64,000 nucleotides of DNA, taken from the NCBI GenBank assembly GCA_016861025.1, contig BOKO01000003.1, positions 200,001-264,000 of the forward strand, in the 5' to 3' direction. Positions 8,203 to 18,544 of the stretch are shown piece by piece. The translations under genes were made by a program, and so were the position numbers. The notes below the pieces were generated by a model, which was not told the DNA's origin, made no database searches, and saw only the letters and a program-made list of their open reading frames with translations. Each line of letters starts with the position of its first letter. Position 1 is the stretch's first letter. This DNA comes from Chloroflexota bacterium. Lineage in GTDB: Bacteria > Chloroflexota > Anaerolineae > Caldilineales > Caldilineaceae.

Positions 8203-8991
8203 ATGATTGATACATCTTCATCTGTCGCCGAGTCGGCTGTCGAACGCCAGCGTCTGTTGCTCAACTGGATCGAGCAGCGCCAGCGCGTCAGCGTGCCGGA
8301 AATCATCGAACGGTTTGCGATCAGCCCGGCGACAGCGCGTCGCGACCTCGAAGCGCTGGCGATGGAAGGCAAAGTGCACCGCGTGCATGGCGGCGCCATC
8401 GCTGTGCGTCGCGCCCCGCCGGAGCCTCCGGTGCTGCAGCGAGCGCTCGAACAGGCTGATGAGAAGAAGCGGATCGCCGCTGTAGCCGCCGCGTTGATCG
8501 CAGATGGAGAAACCATCTTTCTCAGCAGCGGCACGACCGTGATGGAAGTGGCGCATCTTTTGCGCGATCGCCGCAACCTGACCGTCTTCACCAATTCACT
8601 GTTGGTCGTCAATGAGCTGGCTGACGCGCCGGGCGTTGAAGTGATTCTGCTCGGCGGCGTCGTGCGCGCCAGCGAAAGTTCGCTCGTCGGCGCGTTGACC
8701 ATGCGGTCGCTGGCTGAACTGCGCGCGCTCAAAGTCATCTTTGGCATCCGCGCCATCGACCTTGAACAAGGGCTGACCAACAACTCTCTTGAGGAGGGCC
8801 TGCTCGACCGCGAAATTTTGCGCATCGGCAACGAAATTATCATCGTGGCTGACCACACCAAGTTAGGACGAGTGTCGACCGTCTTCGTTGCGCCGCTCGA
8901 TGTCATCGATGTGCTCGTGACCGACGCTGCTGCACCGTCGGACCTCGTTCAATCATTGCGCGACAAGGGCATCGATGTCCGCATCGCGTGA
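8203..8991 (+). CDS. DeoR-family transcriptional regulator of sugar metabolism
   Basis: The 262-residue protein has an N-terminal winged helix-turn-helix with the DeoR signature (FAISPATARRDLEAL, about 38-52) and a C-terminal DeoR sensor domain related to ribose-5-phosphate isomerase (FLSSGTTVMEVAHLL, VFTNSLLVVNEL, LLGGVVRASESSLVG, VADHTKLGR). Members usually repress sugar operons and respond to sugar phosphates. It is the first gene after the promoter at 8111, and the palindrome there is a likely target. No strong ribosome-binding site precedes the ATG. Confidence 0.88.
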   Translation: MIDTSSSVAESAVERQRLLLNWIEQRQRVSVPEIIERFAISPATARRDLEALAMEGKVHRVHGGAIAVRRAPPEPPVLQRALEQADEKKRIAAVAAALIADGETIFLSSGTTVMEVAHLLRDRRNLTVFTNSLLVVNELADAPGVEVILLGGVVRASESSLVGALTMRSLAELRALKVIFGIRAIDLEQGLTNNSLEEGLLDREILRIGNEIIIVADHTKLGRVSTVFVAPLDVIDVLVTDAAAPSDLVQSLRDKGIDVRIA

Positions 8992-9031
8992 CAGGCGCCT
9001 ACGTTCCAATCATCGACGAAGGATTTTCAAT

Positions 9032-10078
9032 ATGAGCAACACTCAACCGAATGCAGGATTTCACACACGCGAGGAGATCTATTCGCAGCCGGAGGCATGG
9101 CGCGGCGTGCTTGCCGTGCTTGACGCCGAAGCCGGCGGTTTGCGCACTTTTCTTGCGTCAGGCGCATACGAGCAGGTCGTCTTCATTGGCTGCGGCTCGA
9201 CTTATTATCTGTCGATGGCGGCGGCGGCGGTGCTGCAGCGCGTGGTCGGCGTTGCGGCGATTGGCCTGCCGGCCTCCGAGGTGTGGCTAAACCCAACGGC
9301 GATTCCCCCTGCGCGCCGCACGCTGCTTATCGCCGTCAGCCGCTCCGGAGAGACGACTGAGACGCTGCGCGCCTGCGAACGCTTCCGCACCGAGACAAAC
9401 GGCGACATCGTGACCCTAAGCTGCTATCCGGGACGGGCGCTCACTCAACTGGGCGACCTGAATCTGGTCTTCCCCTCGATCCGCGAGGAGAGCGTGGCGC
9501 AGACGCGCGCATTTTCCGGTCTCTATTTGGCGACCGTGGCGTTGGCGGCGCTGTGGGCGGATGACAATAGCCAACTGTGGGATGATCTGCATCGTCTGCC
9601 CAACGCGCTGACGCCGTTGCTGAGCCGGTATGCCGACGAGCTGGAGCAGTTAGGCGCTGACCTGAGCATCGACCGCTTCTACTTCCTCGGTTCGGGCATC
9701 CGCTATGGGCTGGCATGTGAGCTGAGTCTGAAAATGAAGGAGATGACGCTCAGCCACAGCGAGCCATTCCACTTCATGGAGTTCCGCCACGGCCCCAAAT
9801 CGATGATCACGCCCACCGCACTGGTCGTGGCGCTGGTTTCGGACGAACGTCGTGCTGATGACATGGCGGTCGTGGCCGATATGCAGGCGCTCGGCGCGCG
9901 TTCGTTGACCATCGGCAGCCATGACGTGGATGTGGCGTTTGGCGATGATCTCGACGAAATCGCCAGCACCGTGCTCTACTTGCCCTTTGGTCAAATGATA
10001 GCGCTCGGTCGCTCGTTGGCAAAAGGATTGAACCCTGATCGGCCAGAAAATCTCGATGTTGTTGTGGTTCTGGCATAG
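9032..10078 (+). CDS. Double-SIS-domain sugar-phosphate isomerase/deaminase (AgaS/GlmS-like)
   Basis: The 348-residue protein has two SIS domains (about 30-180 and 195-340) like the isomerase half of GlmS and AgaS. Visible sugar-phosphate motifs are FIGCGSTYYLSMAA, AVSRSGETTET and GSGIRYGLACELSLKMKEM, plus FRHGPKSMI near the active site. Such proteins deaminate or isomerise amino-sugar 6-phosphates. The ATG at 9032 follows GAAGGA. It sits between the regulator and the ABC importer, so it probably acts on the imported sugar after phosphorylation. Galactosamine- versus glucosamine-phosphate specificity is not readable. Confidence 0.82.
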   Translation: MSNTQPNAGFHTREEIYSQPEAWRGVLAVLDAEAGGLRTFLASGAYEQVVFIGCGSTYYLSMAAAAVLQRVVGVAAIGLPASEVWLNPTAIPPARRTLLIAVSRSGETTETLRACERFRTETNGDIVTLSCYPGRALTQLGDLNLVFPSIREESVAQTRAFSGLYLATVALAALWADDNSQLWDDLHRLPNALTPLLSRYADELEQLGADLSIDRFYFLGSGIRYGLACELSLKMKEMTLSHSEPFHFMEFRHGPKSMITPTALVVALVSDERRADDMAVVADMQALGARSLTIGSHDVDVAFGDDLDEIASTVLYLPFGQMIALGRSLAKGLNPDRPENLDVVVVLA

Positions 10079-10162
10079 GCACCATTCAACAGTTGGAAGA
10101 GCCGCAAAACGGTGGTAGTTCGTGATATTCGTCTCAAGTTTTTAACAAATGGAGGAAGACTC

Positions 10163-11482
10163 ATGCAACGGAAACTCGTGGTATTGATGGTGGTTGTAGC
10201 ATTGTTGGTGGCCGCCTGCGCTCCCGGAGCGCCTGCTGCGGCTCCTTCTGGCGAACAGCCCGCCACCGGCAAGATTACGCTGCGTCTCTGGTCGCACCAG
10301 AACACCGCGTTCATCCAGGCGAACGAGGCGATCATCGCCAAGTTCATGGAGCAGAATCCCGACATCGAAGTGAAATACGAGCAGTTCGCCTATGATCAGT
10401 TCATCCAGGCGCTGCAGACATCGATGCAAGCGGGCACCGAAGCGGACGTGATCGAGATGTTCGGCACCTGGGTCTGCTCCTATGCCCAGGGCGGGCGTCT
10501 GGCTGAGATGCCGATGAACATCATGAGCTATGCCGAGGCGGAAGAACTTTTCTTCGAGGCGCCGCTCAACGGTTATTACTGCGACGGCAAACTCTACGGG
10601 CTGCCCAACGAGTTCAACCTGGAAGTCGGCGGCGCGCTCGTCAATCCGGCGCTCTTCGAGGGCAAGGGTGTCCCCTACCCGCCGGTGTGGAGTGACATGG
10701 ATACCCTACGCGAACAGGCATCGCGCCTGCCTGAATTTGACGGCGACACGATGGTACGCGCCGGGTTCAACTTCGTCGGCGGCGACGGACTGCCCTTCCT
10801 GCTGCTTCAGGGCATCCTCGAACAGGGCGGCAGCTACTTTGCCGAGGATGGCGTCCATTTCAACTTCGACACGCCCGAAGCTGTGGCGACGATCCAACTG
10901 CTCACCGACATGGTGCAGAAGGACAAGGTAGTCGATCCGATCCTATTCAACGCCGACAGCAACGATCCGTGGGGCAGCTTCTTTGCAGGAAACGCAGCGG
11001 CCAGCTTTATCGGCTCATGGGCAGCAGGCGCGGGCAGGGTGGACTATCCTGATCTGGCGTTTGACTATGTCAACACGCCGCCGCTCTTTGGCGATGAATA
11101 CAACTTTGCCGCCGATTCGGGTTGGGGCAAGGTGGTCTCCGCCAACAGCCGCAATCAGGAAGCCGCCTGGAAGTTGGTGGAGTTCATGACCGCTGAGCAA
11201 GCCAACGCGCTGGCGTTCAACACCACCACCGGCACCATTCCGGCGCTCAAGGCATTGGTGGAGAACCCAGAGGCATTGCTTGCCGATGCGCCGTGGGTGG
11301 AGCCGACGCTCAAGCTGCTGCCGCACGGCCACTATATCGGCGATCTCACCGACCGCGACAAGCTGTTCTATGAGATCATCTATCCGGCGGTCTTACAGTC
11401 GTTGCAGGGCAGCATGACGCCGGAGCAGGCGGCGCAGACCATTCACGCTCAGGCGAACGAGATGGTCGACGCGGCGCCGTAG
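10163..11482 (+). CDS. ABC sugar transporter, solute-binding lipoprotein (family 1)
   Basis: The 439-residue protein starts with a lipoprotein signal peptide ending in the lipobox LVAAC (Cys about 19) and an Ala/Pro linker, then a family-1 extracellular solute-binding fold (LRLWSHQNTAFIQANEAIIAK; a GSWAAGAGR hinge region near 290). It would be anchored outside the membrane and deliver an oligo- or monosaccharide to the two permeases downstream. GGAGGA precedes the ATG at 10163. A strong hairpin (11499-11561) separates it from the permeases, which may keep its expression higher than theirs. Confidence 0.9.
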   Translation: MQRKLVVLMVVVALLVAACAPGAPAAAPSGEQPATGKITLRLWSHQNTAFIQANEAIIAKFMEQNPDIEVKYEQFAYDQFIQALQTSMQAGTEADVIEMFGTWVCSYAQGGRLAEMPMNIMSYAEAEELFFEAPLNGYYCDGKLYGLPNEFNLEVGGALVNPALFEGKGVPYPPVWSDMDTLREQASRLPEFDGDTMVRAGFNFVGGDGLPFLLLQGILEQGGSYFAEDGVHFNFDTPEAVATIQLLTDMVQKDKVVDPILFNADSNDPWGSFFAGNAAASFIGSWAAGAGRVDYPDLAFDYVNTPPLFGDEYNFAADSGWGKVVSANSRNQEAAWKLVEFMTAEQANALAFNTTTGTIPALKALVENPEALLADAPWVEPTLKLLPHGHYIGDLTDRDKLFYEIIYPAVLQSLQGSMTPEQAAQTIHAQANEMVDAAP

Positions 11483-11498
11483 CCGTTGCGAAGGAATC

Positions 11499-11561
11499 TG
11501 ACGCAGAGTCGCAGCACTTTCTCTACGTTACGTGTCTCTGCAACTGTGCGACTCTGCGTCA
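11499..11561. repeat. Intercistronic hairpin (15-bp perfect stem)
   Basis: Arms TGACGCAGAGTCGCA (11499-11513) and its exact reverse complement (11547-11561) enclose a 33-nt loop. It lies between the binding-protein and permease genes. No T-tract follows, so it is more likely an mRNA-stability or attenuation element than a strong terminator. Confidence 0.8.
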
Positions 11562-11600
11562 ATCAACGGAACCTCGATTACACGAACAAGGAAGCGTAGC

Positions 11601-12593
11601 ATGACGCGAGCAGCCATCGTAGGGCGCGCAGGCGAGCCACGCAAGGAGCGCACCGGTCTGCGGCCCGGACAACACGCCTTTGTTTGGGGATCGCTGATCC
11701 CGATCTTTCTGTATCTGGGCGTCTTTGCGCTGTTTCCGATGATTTGGGTCGTTGTGTTGAGCTTCTTCAACTACTCGCCGGTGCGGGTGGGCGACGGCCC
11801 GCTTGGGCTGGGCGGGCGCAACCCGTTCATCGGCTTTGGCAACTTTGTTGCGATGTTTGGCACGACGCAGGCGGCACAACTTTTCCGCACAGCAATGATG
11901 AATACGCTGCTGTTTGCGGTGCTCGTGCTCGTCGTCAACCTGGCGATCACCCTGCCGCTGGCGGTGCTGGTCGAAAGCGTTCACGAACGCCTCAAGGGCT
12001 TCTTCCGCGCCATCTACTTCCTGCCGACGGTCAGTTCGGCGGTGGCGGTGGCGATCATGTGGGGCTATGTTTTTCATCCGCAGCAGGGGCTGATCAACAA
12101 CCTGATCAAACTGGTGGGCTTGACGCCGCCACGCTCCTGGCTGACGGATCCCAACGCCTTTTTTCTCGGCGTGCCGCTGGCGATGGTCGCCGTCATCATT
12201 GCCTACGTGTGGATGGACTTTGGCTACAACCTGGTGATCTTCATCGCCGCACTGCAAGGCATCCCGCGCGAAATCCGCGACGCTGCGCACATCGACGGCG
12301 CCACGGGGTGGGCGGAGTTTCGCCGCATCACTGTGCCGCTGTTGCGACCGACGCTGCTGCTAGTCTGCACGCTGACGATGATTTCGTCGTTCCAGGTCTT
12401 CGTCATCTTTCAGGTGATGACTAGCGGCGGACCTCAAAACCAGACGCGCTCGCTGACCATGGAAATCTACGAAAACGCATTCCGCTATCAAGCCATGGGC
12501 TGGGCATCCTCGATCTCGCTGGTGCTTTTCGCAATGGTGTTGCTCGTGACGCTGGTGCAGTTCCGCGTGTTGCGCACCGACTGGGAGTATTGA
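11601..12593 (+). CDS. ABC sugar transporter permease, MalF-type
   Basis: The 330-residue permease has about six membrane segments and the binding-protein-dependent transport loop DAAHIDGATGWAEFRRITVPLLRP (EAA motif), which contacts the ATPase. The ATG at 11601 follows AAGGAA; an upstream in-frame start at 11532 would fall in the hairpin and is rejected. It pairs with the next permease. No cognate ATPase gene is in this operon, so a shared MsmK/UgpC-like ATPase encoded elsewhere is expected. Confidence 0.92.
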   Translation: MTRAAIVGRAGEPRKERTGLRPGQHAFVWGSLIPIFLYLGVFALFPMIWVVVLSFFNYSPVRVGDGPLGLGGRNPFIGFGNFVAMFGTTQAAQLFRTAMMNTLLFAVLVLVVNLAITLPLAVLVESVHERLKGFFRAIYFLPTVSSAVAVAIMWGYVFHPQQGLINNLIKLVGLTPPRSWLTDPNAFFLGVPLAMVAVIIAYVWMDFGYNLVIFIAALQGIPREIRDAAHIDGATGWAEFRRITVPLLRPTLLLVCTLTMISSFQVFVIFQVMTSGGPQNQTRSLTMEIYENAFRYQAMGWASSISLVLFAMVLLVTLVQFRVLRTDWEY

Positions 12594-12596
12594 ACC

Positions 12597-13466
12597 ATGA
12601 GCACTGTTCAACTCACGACCCGCGCCCCCCACCATCGGCGCAGCAGCCGCCCGCTGGCGCGCATCCTCACCTATGCGATCCTGCTGCTTGGGCTGGCGGT
12701 GACGCTGGTGCCCTTCATCTGGATTTTGATGACTTCGCTGAAACCGGCGAGCGAGATCGTGCGTATCCCGCCGACTTTCTTCCCGGAACAGTGGACGTTC
12801 AACAGCTATCAGACGATCTTCGCCGACCCAAAGGTGCCGCTGGCGCGCTTCTACCTGAACAGCACCTTTGTGGCCGTGGCGCGCGTCGCGATCACACTAT
12901 TCACCAGTTCGCTGGCGGGCTACATCTTTGCCAAATACACCTTCCGCGGCAAGAATCTGCTCTTTGGCTTCATCCTCATTCAGCTCATGATTCCCTTCCA
13001 GGTTGTCATGATTCCGGCTTATTTGATCCTGGTGCAGTTGCGGCTGATCGACTCGCTGTGGGGTCTGGTGATCCCGTCGATGGTCGATGCGTTTGGCATC
13101 TTCCTGATGCGCCAGTTTATTTCCACCTTCCCGAATGACCTGATCGACGCCGCGCGCATCGACGGCGCCAGCGAGTTCGGCGTCTACCGGCGCGTGGTGA
13201 TGCCGAACCTGGGGGCGCCACTGGCGACACTGGGCATCTTCACCTTTATGGCGACCTGGAACGACTATCTCTGGCCCCTGATCGTCATCACCACACACGA
13301 AAAGCGCACGTTGCCGCTCCTGCTCACCTGGTACACATCGCAGCACAGCCAGCGCTACGACCTGACGATGGCGGCGTCGATCCTGGTGCTGTTGCCGATT
13401 CTGGTGGTCTACATCTTCTTCCAGCGCTGGATCGTGCGCGGCGTGGCGCTCACCGGCATGAAATAA
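12597..13466 (+). CDS. ABC sugar transporter permease, MalG-type
   Basis: The 289-residue partner permease has six membrane segments and the EAA loop DLIDAARIDGASEFGVYRRV, ending in the usual GVALTGMK tail of MalG-type sugar permeases. It starts 3 bp after the MalF-type gene, and the GH4 gene follows after 10 bp, so the importer and glycosidase are one transcription unit. Confidence 0.93.
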   Translation: MSTVQLTTRAPHHRRSSRPLARILTYAILLLGLAVTLVPFIWILMTSLKPASEIVRIPPTFFPEQWTFNSYQTIFADPKVPLARFYLNSTFVAVARVAITLFTSSLAGYIFAKYTFRGKNLLFGFILIQLMIPFQVVMIPAYLILVQLRLIDSLWGLVIPSMVDAFGIFLMRQFISTFPNDLIDAARIDGASEFGVYRRVVMPNLGAPLATLGIFTFMATWNDYLWPLIVITTHEKRTLPLLLTWYTSQHSQRYDLTMAASILVLLPILVVYIFFQRWIVRGVALTGMK

Positions 13467-13476
13467 GGAAATCAGC

Positions 13477-14823
13477 ATGGACGAACGTATTGTCCTCATC
13501 GGCGCCGGCAGCGCGGTCTTCACCGCCGGCTTGATCGCCGATCTCATCCGCCTGGGCGAACCGGCTGAAGTGACGTTGGTCGACCCCAACCCGGATGCGC
13601 TCAACGTCGCCTTGCGGCTGGCGCAGAAAATGGTCGCCGCCAACGCGCCGCTGCGCCTGCGCGCAACGCCGGATCGTCGTGACGCGCTGCCGGGCGCCAC
13701 GGCCGTCATCTGCACCGTCGGCGTGGGCGGACGCCGCGCCTGGGAGCAGGATGTCTTCATCCCACGTCGCTACGGCATCTACGCACCGGTGGGCGACACG
13801 GTTGGGCCGGGCGGCTCCTCGCGGGCGCTGCGCATGATCCCGGCGATGGTGGCGATTACGCGCGATGTGCTCGACCTGGCGCCTGACGCCTTGTTCTTCA
13901 ACTACGGCAACCCGATGGCGCCGATCTGCCGGGCGATTCGCAAGGCGACCGGCGCGCCGGTGGTCGGGCTGTGTCACGGCGTGATGGAGACGGCGCGTTA
14001 TCTGGCGCGCGCGCTCGATGCGCCAATAGGCGACCTGCGCTACATGGCGACGGGCATCAATCATCTCACCTGGTTTACGCAGGTGCATGTAGGCGAACAG
14101 GACGCCATGCCCCGCCTGCGCGCCATCGCCGCCGCCCGCGCCGCGCACCCGCCGGAGCCGCTGCCGGTTGGCGACAGCCCCTATGCATCGCCCGAAGACA
14201 ACCCCTTCACCTGGCGGTTGATGCACTGGTTTGGCGCGTTTCCGGCGGTGCTGGATCGCCACGTGACTGAGTTCTTCCCGCAGTTTTTCCGCGACGGCGC
14301 CTACTGGCACAAACGGTTGGGCGTCGACGCCTTCAGCTTCGAGGGCACCATCGCCGACGGCGACCGCACCTTCGCCGAAATGCGCGCCGTGGCGCTGAAC
14401 GACGAACCGCTGCCGGAGAGCTACCTGGCCCGCTTTGGCGGCGAGCACGAACAGGTGATGGACATCATCCGCGCCGTGCGCACCAACGCCGGTCTGGTCG
14501 TGTCGGCGAATCTGCCCAACCAGGGGCAGGCGCCCTCGCTGCCGCGCGATGCCATCGTCGAAGGGCCGGCGCTGGTCGATGGCTACGGCGTGCGCACGGT
14601 GCAGCAACCGGCGTTGCCTGCCGCCATCGTGGGTGCGCTGGCGACGCGCTACCAGTGGGTCGAGACAATCGTCGAAGCCGCGCTGGAGCAGAGCCGCGAG
14701 AAATTCGTGCAGGCGCTGGTGCTCGACGGCGCCGTCAGCTCCATCGATCAGGCGGTCGCGTTGGCGGATGACCTGCTTGCTGCGCAATCACCCTATTTGG
14801 GTTGGGATAAGCAGAGTCGATAA
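13477..14823 (+). CDS. Glycoside hydrolase family 4 (NAD- and Mn-dependent alpha-glycosidase)
   Basis: The 448-residue enzyme has an N-terminal NAD-binding Rossmann motif (IGAGSAVFTAGLIADL), the FNYGNPMAPI segment, VGLCHGV with the metal Cys, and GINHLTWF with the metal His, all GH4 hallmarks. GH4 enzymes hydrolyse alpha- or beta-glycosides by an oxidation-elimination route using NAD+ and Mn2+. With the SIS protein and KbaZ-like protein nearby, an alpha-galactoside or alpha-N-acetylgalactosaminide substrate is plausible but unproven. It is cytoplasmic and starts 10 bp after the permease with AAGGA upstream. The 445-residue minus-strand frame beneath it is a shadow. Confidence 0.9.
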   Translation: MDERIVLIGAGSAVFTAGLIADLIRLGEPAEVTLVDPNPDALNVALRLAQKMVAANAPLRLRATPDRRDALPGATAVICTVGVGGRRAWEQDVFIPRRYGIYAPVGDTVGPGGSSRALRMIPAMVAITRDVLDLAPDALFFNYGNPMAPICRAIRKATGAPVVGLCHGVMETARYLARALDAPIGDLRYMATGINHLTWFTQVHVGEQDAMPRLRAIAAARAAHPPEPLPVGDSPYASPEDNPFTWRLMHWFGAFPAVLDRHVTEFFPQFFRDGAYWHKRLGVDAFSFEGTIADGDRTFAEMRAVALNDEPLPESYLARFGGEHEQVMDIIRAVRTNAGLVVSANLPNQGQAPSLPRDAIVEGPALVDGYGVRTVQQPALPAAIVGALATRYQWVETIVEAALEQSREKFVQALVLDGAVSSIDQAVALADDLLAAQSPYLGWDKQSR

Positions 14824-14856
14824 CTGTACAATTCACAGGAGTTACGCAGTTTGCCC

Positions 14857-14889
14857 ACCTTCCCGGAAGCTCAGAGCTTCCGGGAAGGT
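14857..14889. repeat. Hairpin family A, copy 1
   Basis: A perfect 15-bp stem, ACCTTCCCGGAAGCT (14857-14871) against 14875-14889, with a 3-nt loop. It lies between the GH4 and kinase genes. A copy differing only in one loop base occurs at 61505-61537, also inside an ABC-transporter operon. Confidence 0.9.
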
Positions 14890-14932
14890 AGTGTTTCAGT
14901 GCGTTTGTTAACTATCGAAGATTTGACCGTCT

Positions 14933-15874
14933 ATGCGTAAAGAATTCGACGTAGTGGCGGTCGGCGATCTCAACGCCGACCTGATCCTGGCGGGGGATGT
15001 GACGCCGGTCTTTGGGCAGGTCGAGAAGGTGATCGACGACGCCACGCTGACGATGGGCGGCTCGACCTCGATCTTTGCCTGCGGCGCCGCGCGGCTGGGG
15101 CTGCGCGTGGCCTTTGTCGGCAAGGTCGGGCGCGACCCGATCGGCGACTTCCTGCTCGACGTGCTGGTCAGCCGCGGCATCGATGTTGCCGGCGTGCGCC
15201 GCGACGAGCAGATCAAGACCGGGCTTACCACCATCCTCTCGCGCGGCGTTGACCGGGCGATGCTCACCTATCTGGGCACGCTGGGCGTGCTCGCCTACGA
15301 CGATGTCGACTGGTCGATTGCAGCGCGGGCACGGCATCTGCATTTGGGCAGCTACTACATGCTCGACGCGCTGCGCCCGGCGATTCCGCAGCTCTTTGCC
15401 GAAGCGCACGCACACGGACTCACCGTTTCACTCGACACCAACTACGACCCGACCGAGCAATGGGACGGCGGCATCGACGCCGCACTGGCGAACGTCGACA
15501 TCTTCCTGCCCAACGAAACTGAGGCGAAGGCAATCGGGCGTGGCGCGACGTGGGAGGCAGGGCTGGCGCATCTGGCTGCACGCGTGCCCATCGTTGCCGT
15601 CAAGCGCGGGGGCGACGGTGCGACCGCCCAACGCGGCGAAGAGCTTGTCACCGCGCCGCCGATCCCGGTTCACGTCGTCGACACCACCGGCGCCGGCGAT
15701 TCCTTCAACGCCGGCTTTGTCTACGGCCATCTCGCTGGCTGGTCGCTGGCGCGCACGCTGGCCTTTGCCGTCGCCTGCGGTTCCGCCTCAACGCGCGCGG
15801 CGGGTGGCATCGAATCGCAGCCCACGCTGGCGGAGGCGCTGGTGTTGTTGGAACAGTCTCAAATGGCACGCTGA
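14933..15874 (+). CDS. PfkB-family carbohydrate kinase
   Basis: The 313-residue ribokinase-type enzyme has both signatures: an N-terminal glycine-rich sugar motif (MGGSTSIFACGAARLG) and the complete C-terminal DTTGAGDSFNAGF with catalytic Asp. It phosphorylates a sugar or sugar phosphate. In this operon it could be an amino-sugar kinase acting before the SIS protein or a tagatose-6-phosphate kinase acting after it. Because import is by ABC transporter and not PTS, some kinase must make the first phosphate ester, which favours the former. A long imperfect hairpin overlaps its stop codon. Confidence 0.88.
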   Translation: MRKEFDVVAVGDLNADLILAGDVTPVFGQVEKVIDDATLTMGGSTSIFACGAARLGLRVAFVGKVGRDPIGDFLLDVLVSRGIDVAGVRRDEQIKTGLTTILSRGVDRAMLTYLGTLGVLAYDDVDWSIAARARHLHLGSYYMLDALRPAIPQLFAEAHAHGLTVSLDTNYDPTEQWDGGIDAALANVDIFLPNETEAKAIGRGATWEAGLAHLAARVPIVAVKRGGDGATAQRGEELVTAPPIPVHVVDTTGAGDSFNAGFVYGHLAGWSLARTLAFAVACGSASTRAAGGIESQPTLAEALVLLEQSQMAR

Positions 15875-15942
15875 TGACGCGGATTCAGCGGATTGGCACG
15901 GATTTTTCTTGATCCGCGCATATCCGCCCAATCCGCGTCATC
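15873..15942. repeat. Intercistronic hairpin overlapping a stop codon
   Basis: GATGACGCGGATT (15873-15885) pairs perfectly with 15930-15942. Inside it, a second helix pairs 12 of 16 positions, so the whole element folds as a long imperfect hairpin. It begins in the kinase stop codon and ends about 30 bp before the KbaZ-like start. Confidence 0.75.
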
Positions 15943-15971
15943 CGCGTGCTATCATCACAAGGAATTGCAAG

Positions 15972-17194
<1,223 letters not shown>

Positions 17195-17195
<1 letters not shown>

Positions 17196-17782
17196 TGGCT
17201 GTCGGCGACGTGGAGATTCGCACGCTTGATCATGACGACCACACAGCTATCGACGCTGCGGCGCGCATCCTGAACGCGGCGTTTGCCGATCGCCGCCCCG
17301 CGCCGTGGTCAACCTACGCAGCAGCGCGCGCCGAAGTCCTGGATGTGCTGGCGCCCGACGCCATCTGTCGCGCTGCGTTTGATCAGGACGGCAGGATGTT
17401 GGGCTGGATCGCTGGCGCGCCGGACTATGGCGGCAATGTGTGGGAGTTGCATCCGCTGGCGGTGCATCCTGATGCGCAGCGCCGCGGCGTCGGGCGGGCG
17501 CTGGTCGCCGATTTCGAGCGCCAGGTTGCAGCGCGCGGCGGCGTCACCATCCTGCTTGGCGCCGACGACGAGGAAGGCATGACCACCCTGGGCAATGTTG
17601 ACCTCTACCCCAACGTGTGCGAACATATAGCGCACGTGCGAAATCTGCGCAACCATCCGTTCGAATTCTATCAGAAATGCGGCTTTGCCATCGTCGGTGT
17701 CGTGCCCGACGCCAATGGAGTTGGCAAGCCCGACATTCTGATGGCGAAGCGGGTTCTGCCAGTGCAATCGGATCATTCCTAG
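17195..17782 (+). CDS. GNAT acetyltransferase resembling AAC(6')
   Basis: The 195-residue protein follows the AAC(6')-I aminoglycoside acetyltransferase plan: WELHPLAVHPDAQRRGVGRALV (acetyl-CoA loop), LLGADDEEGMTTLGNVDLYP, HPFEFYQKCGF and PDANGVGKPDILMAKR. The match suggests an aminoglycoside-type substrate, but environmental homologues are often of unknown specificity, so this is not evidence of resistance by itself. The ATG at 17195 overlaps the previous stop by one base (TGATG), so it may be the last gene of the sugar operon. Confidence 0.8.
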
Positions 17783-17803
17783 ACGAAAGCGAAATCACGT
17801 CCC

Positions 17804-18409
17804 ATGTCCCAAACCGTTCACGTGGCCGCGATCCCCCACGCCTTGCAGTGGGGGACTGCGCCTGCCGACTTCGTGCAAACTGTTGCCGGTGCGCTGCAGA
17901 TGACTGCGGCGCCGCGCACCGACTTTTTCATTGACCCGCGCGGCGAGGTCGTGATGACCAACTCGGCGCGGCTGCTCTTTCGCCCCGACGTGCGCTTCAT
18001 GCTCAGCGCCCATGCACGCTGTGACCTGGTGGCGACCTACGACGCCGCCGTGCTGATGCTCTACGTCGATGAGCGCCACTGGGCAAAGCTTTGTCTGGAG
18101 CGGTCGCCGCAGGGTGAGCCGATGATCGTCTCGGTCGTGACCAACGGCGTCTCCGACGACTGCAACTCGGTCGTGCTGACGGAAGCCGCCGCCTATCTGC
18201 GTGTTTCTGGGCTGGGTGCGGCGTTTGCGCTGCACTATTCGCTCGACGGCAAGACCTGGCATTTTGTCCGTTACTTTGCGCTGCGCCAGACCGAAGGGTT
18301 ACGCGTCGGCTTCTCTGTGCAGGCGCCGATCGGTGATGGCTGCACTGTGACTTTCTCGGACATTTGCTACGCGGCGACGGAACTGGCTGATCTGCGCTCC
18401 GGCGTATAG
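17804..18409 (+). CDS. DUF1349 (YesU-like) concanavalin-A-fold protein
   Basis: The 201-residue protein reads like DUF1349 members: FFIDPRGEVVMTNSARLLF, YDAAVLMLYVDERHWAKLCLE, TNGVSDDCNSVVL, and LHYSLDGKTWHFVRYFAL. This jelly-roll fold often occurs beside sugar-degradation genes and may bind carbohydrate. No signal peptide is seen, so it is probably cytoplasmic. It follows the sugar operon by 21 bp on the same strand. Confidence 0.75.
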   Translation: MSQTVHVAAIPHALQWGTAPADFVQTVAGALQMTAAPRTDFFIDPRGEVVMTNSARLLFRPDVRFMLSAHARCDLVATYDAAVLMLYVDERHWAKLCLERSPQGEPMIVSVVTNGVSDDCNSVVLTEAAAYLRVSGLGAAFALHYSLDGKTWHFVRYFALRQTEGLRVGFSVQAPIGDGCTVTFSDICYAATELADLRSGV

Positions 18410-18442
18410 GGTATACTTTACGTCCTGGGCAAAGTAGTCTTG

Positions 18443-18498
18443 TAGATCAACGCCTCCGGCGTGATATAGCGCCATGTCACGCCGGAGGCGTTGATCTA
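18443..18498. repeat. Hairpin family B, copy 1 (22-bp perfect stem)
   Basis: The arm beginning TAGATCAACGCCTCC (18443-18464) is perfectly complementary to 18477-18498, with a 12-nt loop. It fills the gap before the nitroreductase. The core GGCGTGA...TCACGCC recurs at 59661-59698. Confidence 0.9.
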
Positions 18499-18544
18499 TG
18501 ACGGATGTCTGAGTTGCAACTCGATGGATGGAGAGGAGATAGAG

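Noticed and set aside
13450..14787. 445-residue minus-strand frame opposite the GH4 gene
   Set aside because: GH4 motifs are complete on the plus strand; this frame is low-complexity His/Arg-rich.
15075..15971. Upstream extension of the KbaZ-like frame to 706 residues (a kinase-epimerase fusion)
   Set aside because: The extension is in a different frame from the real kinase and is Arg/Ser/Pro-rich; a good ATG with ribosome site exists at 15972.
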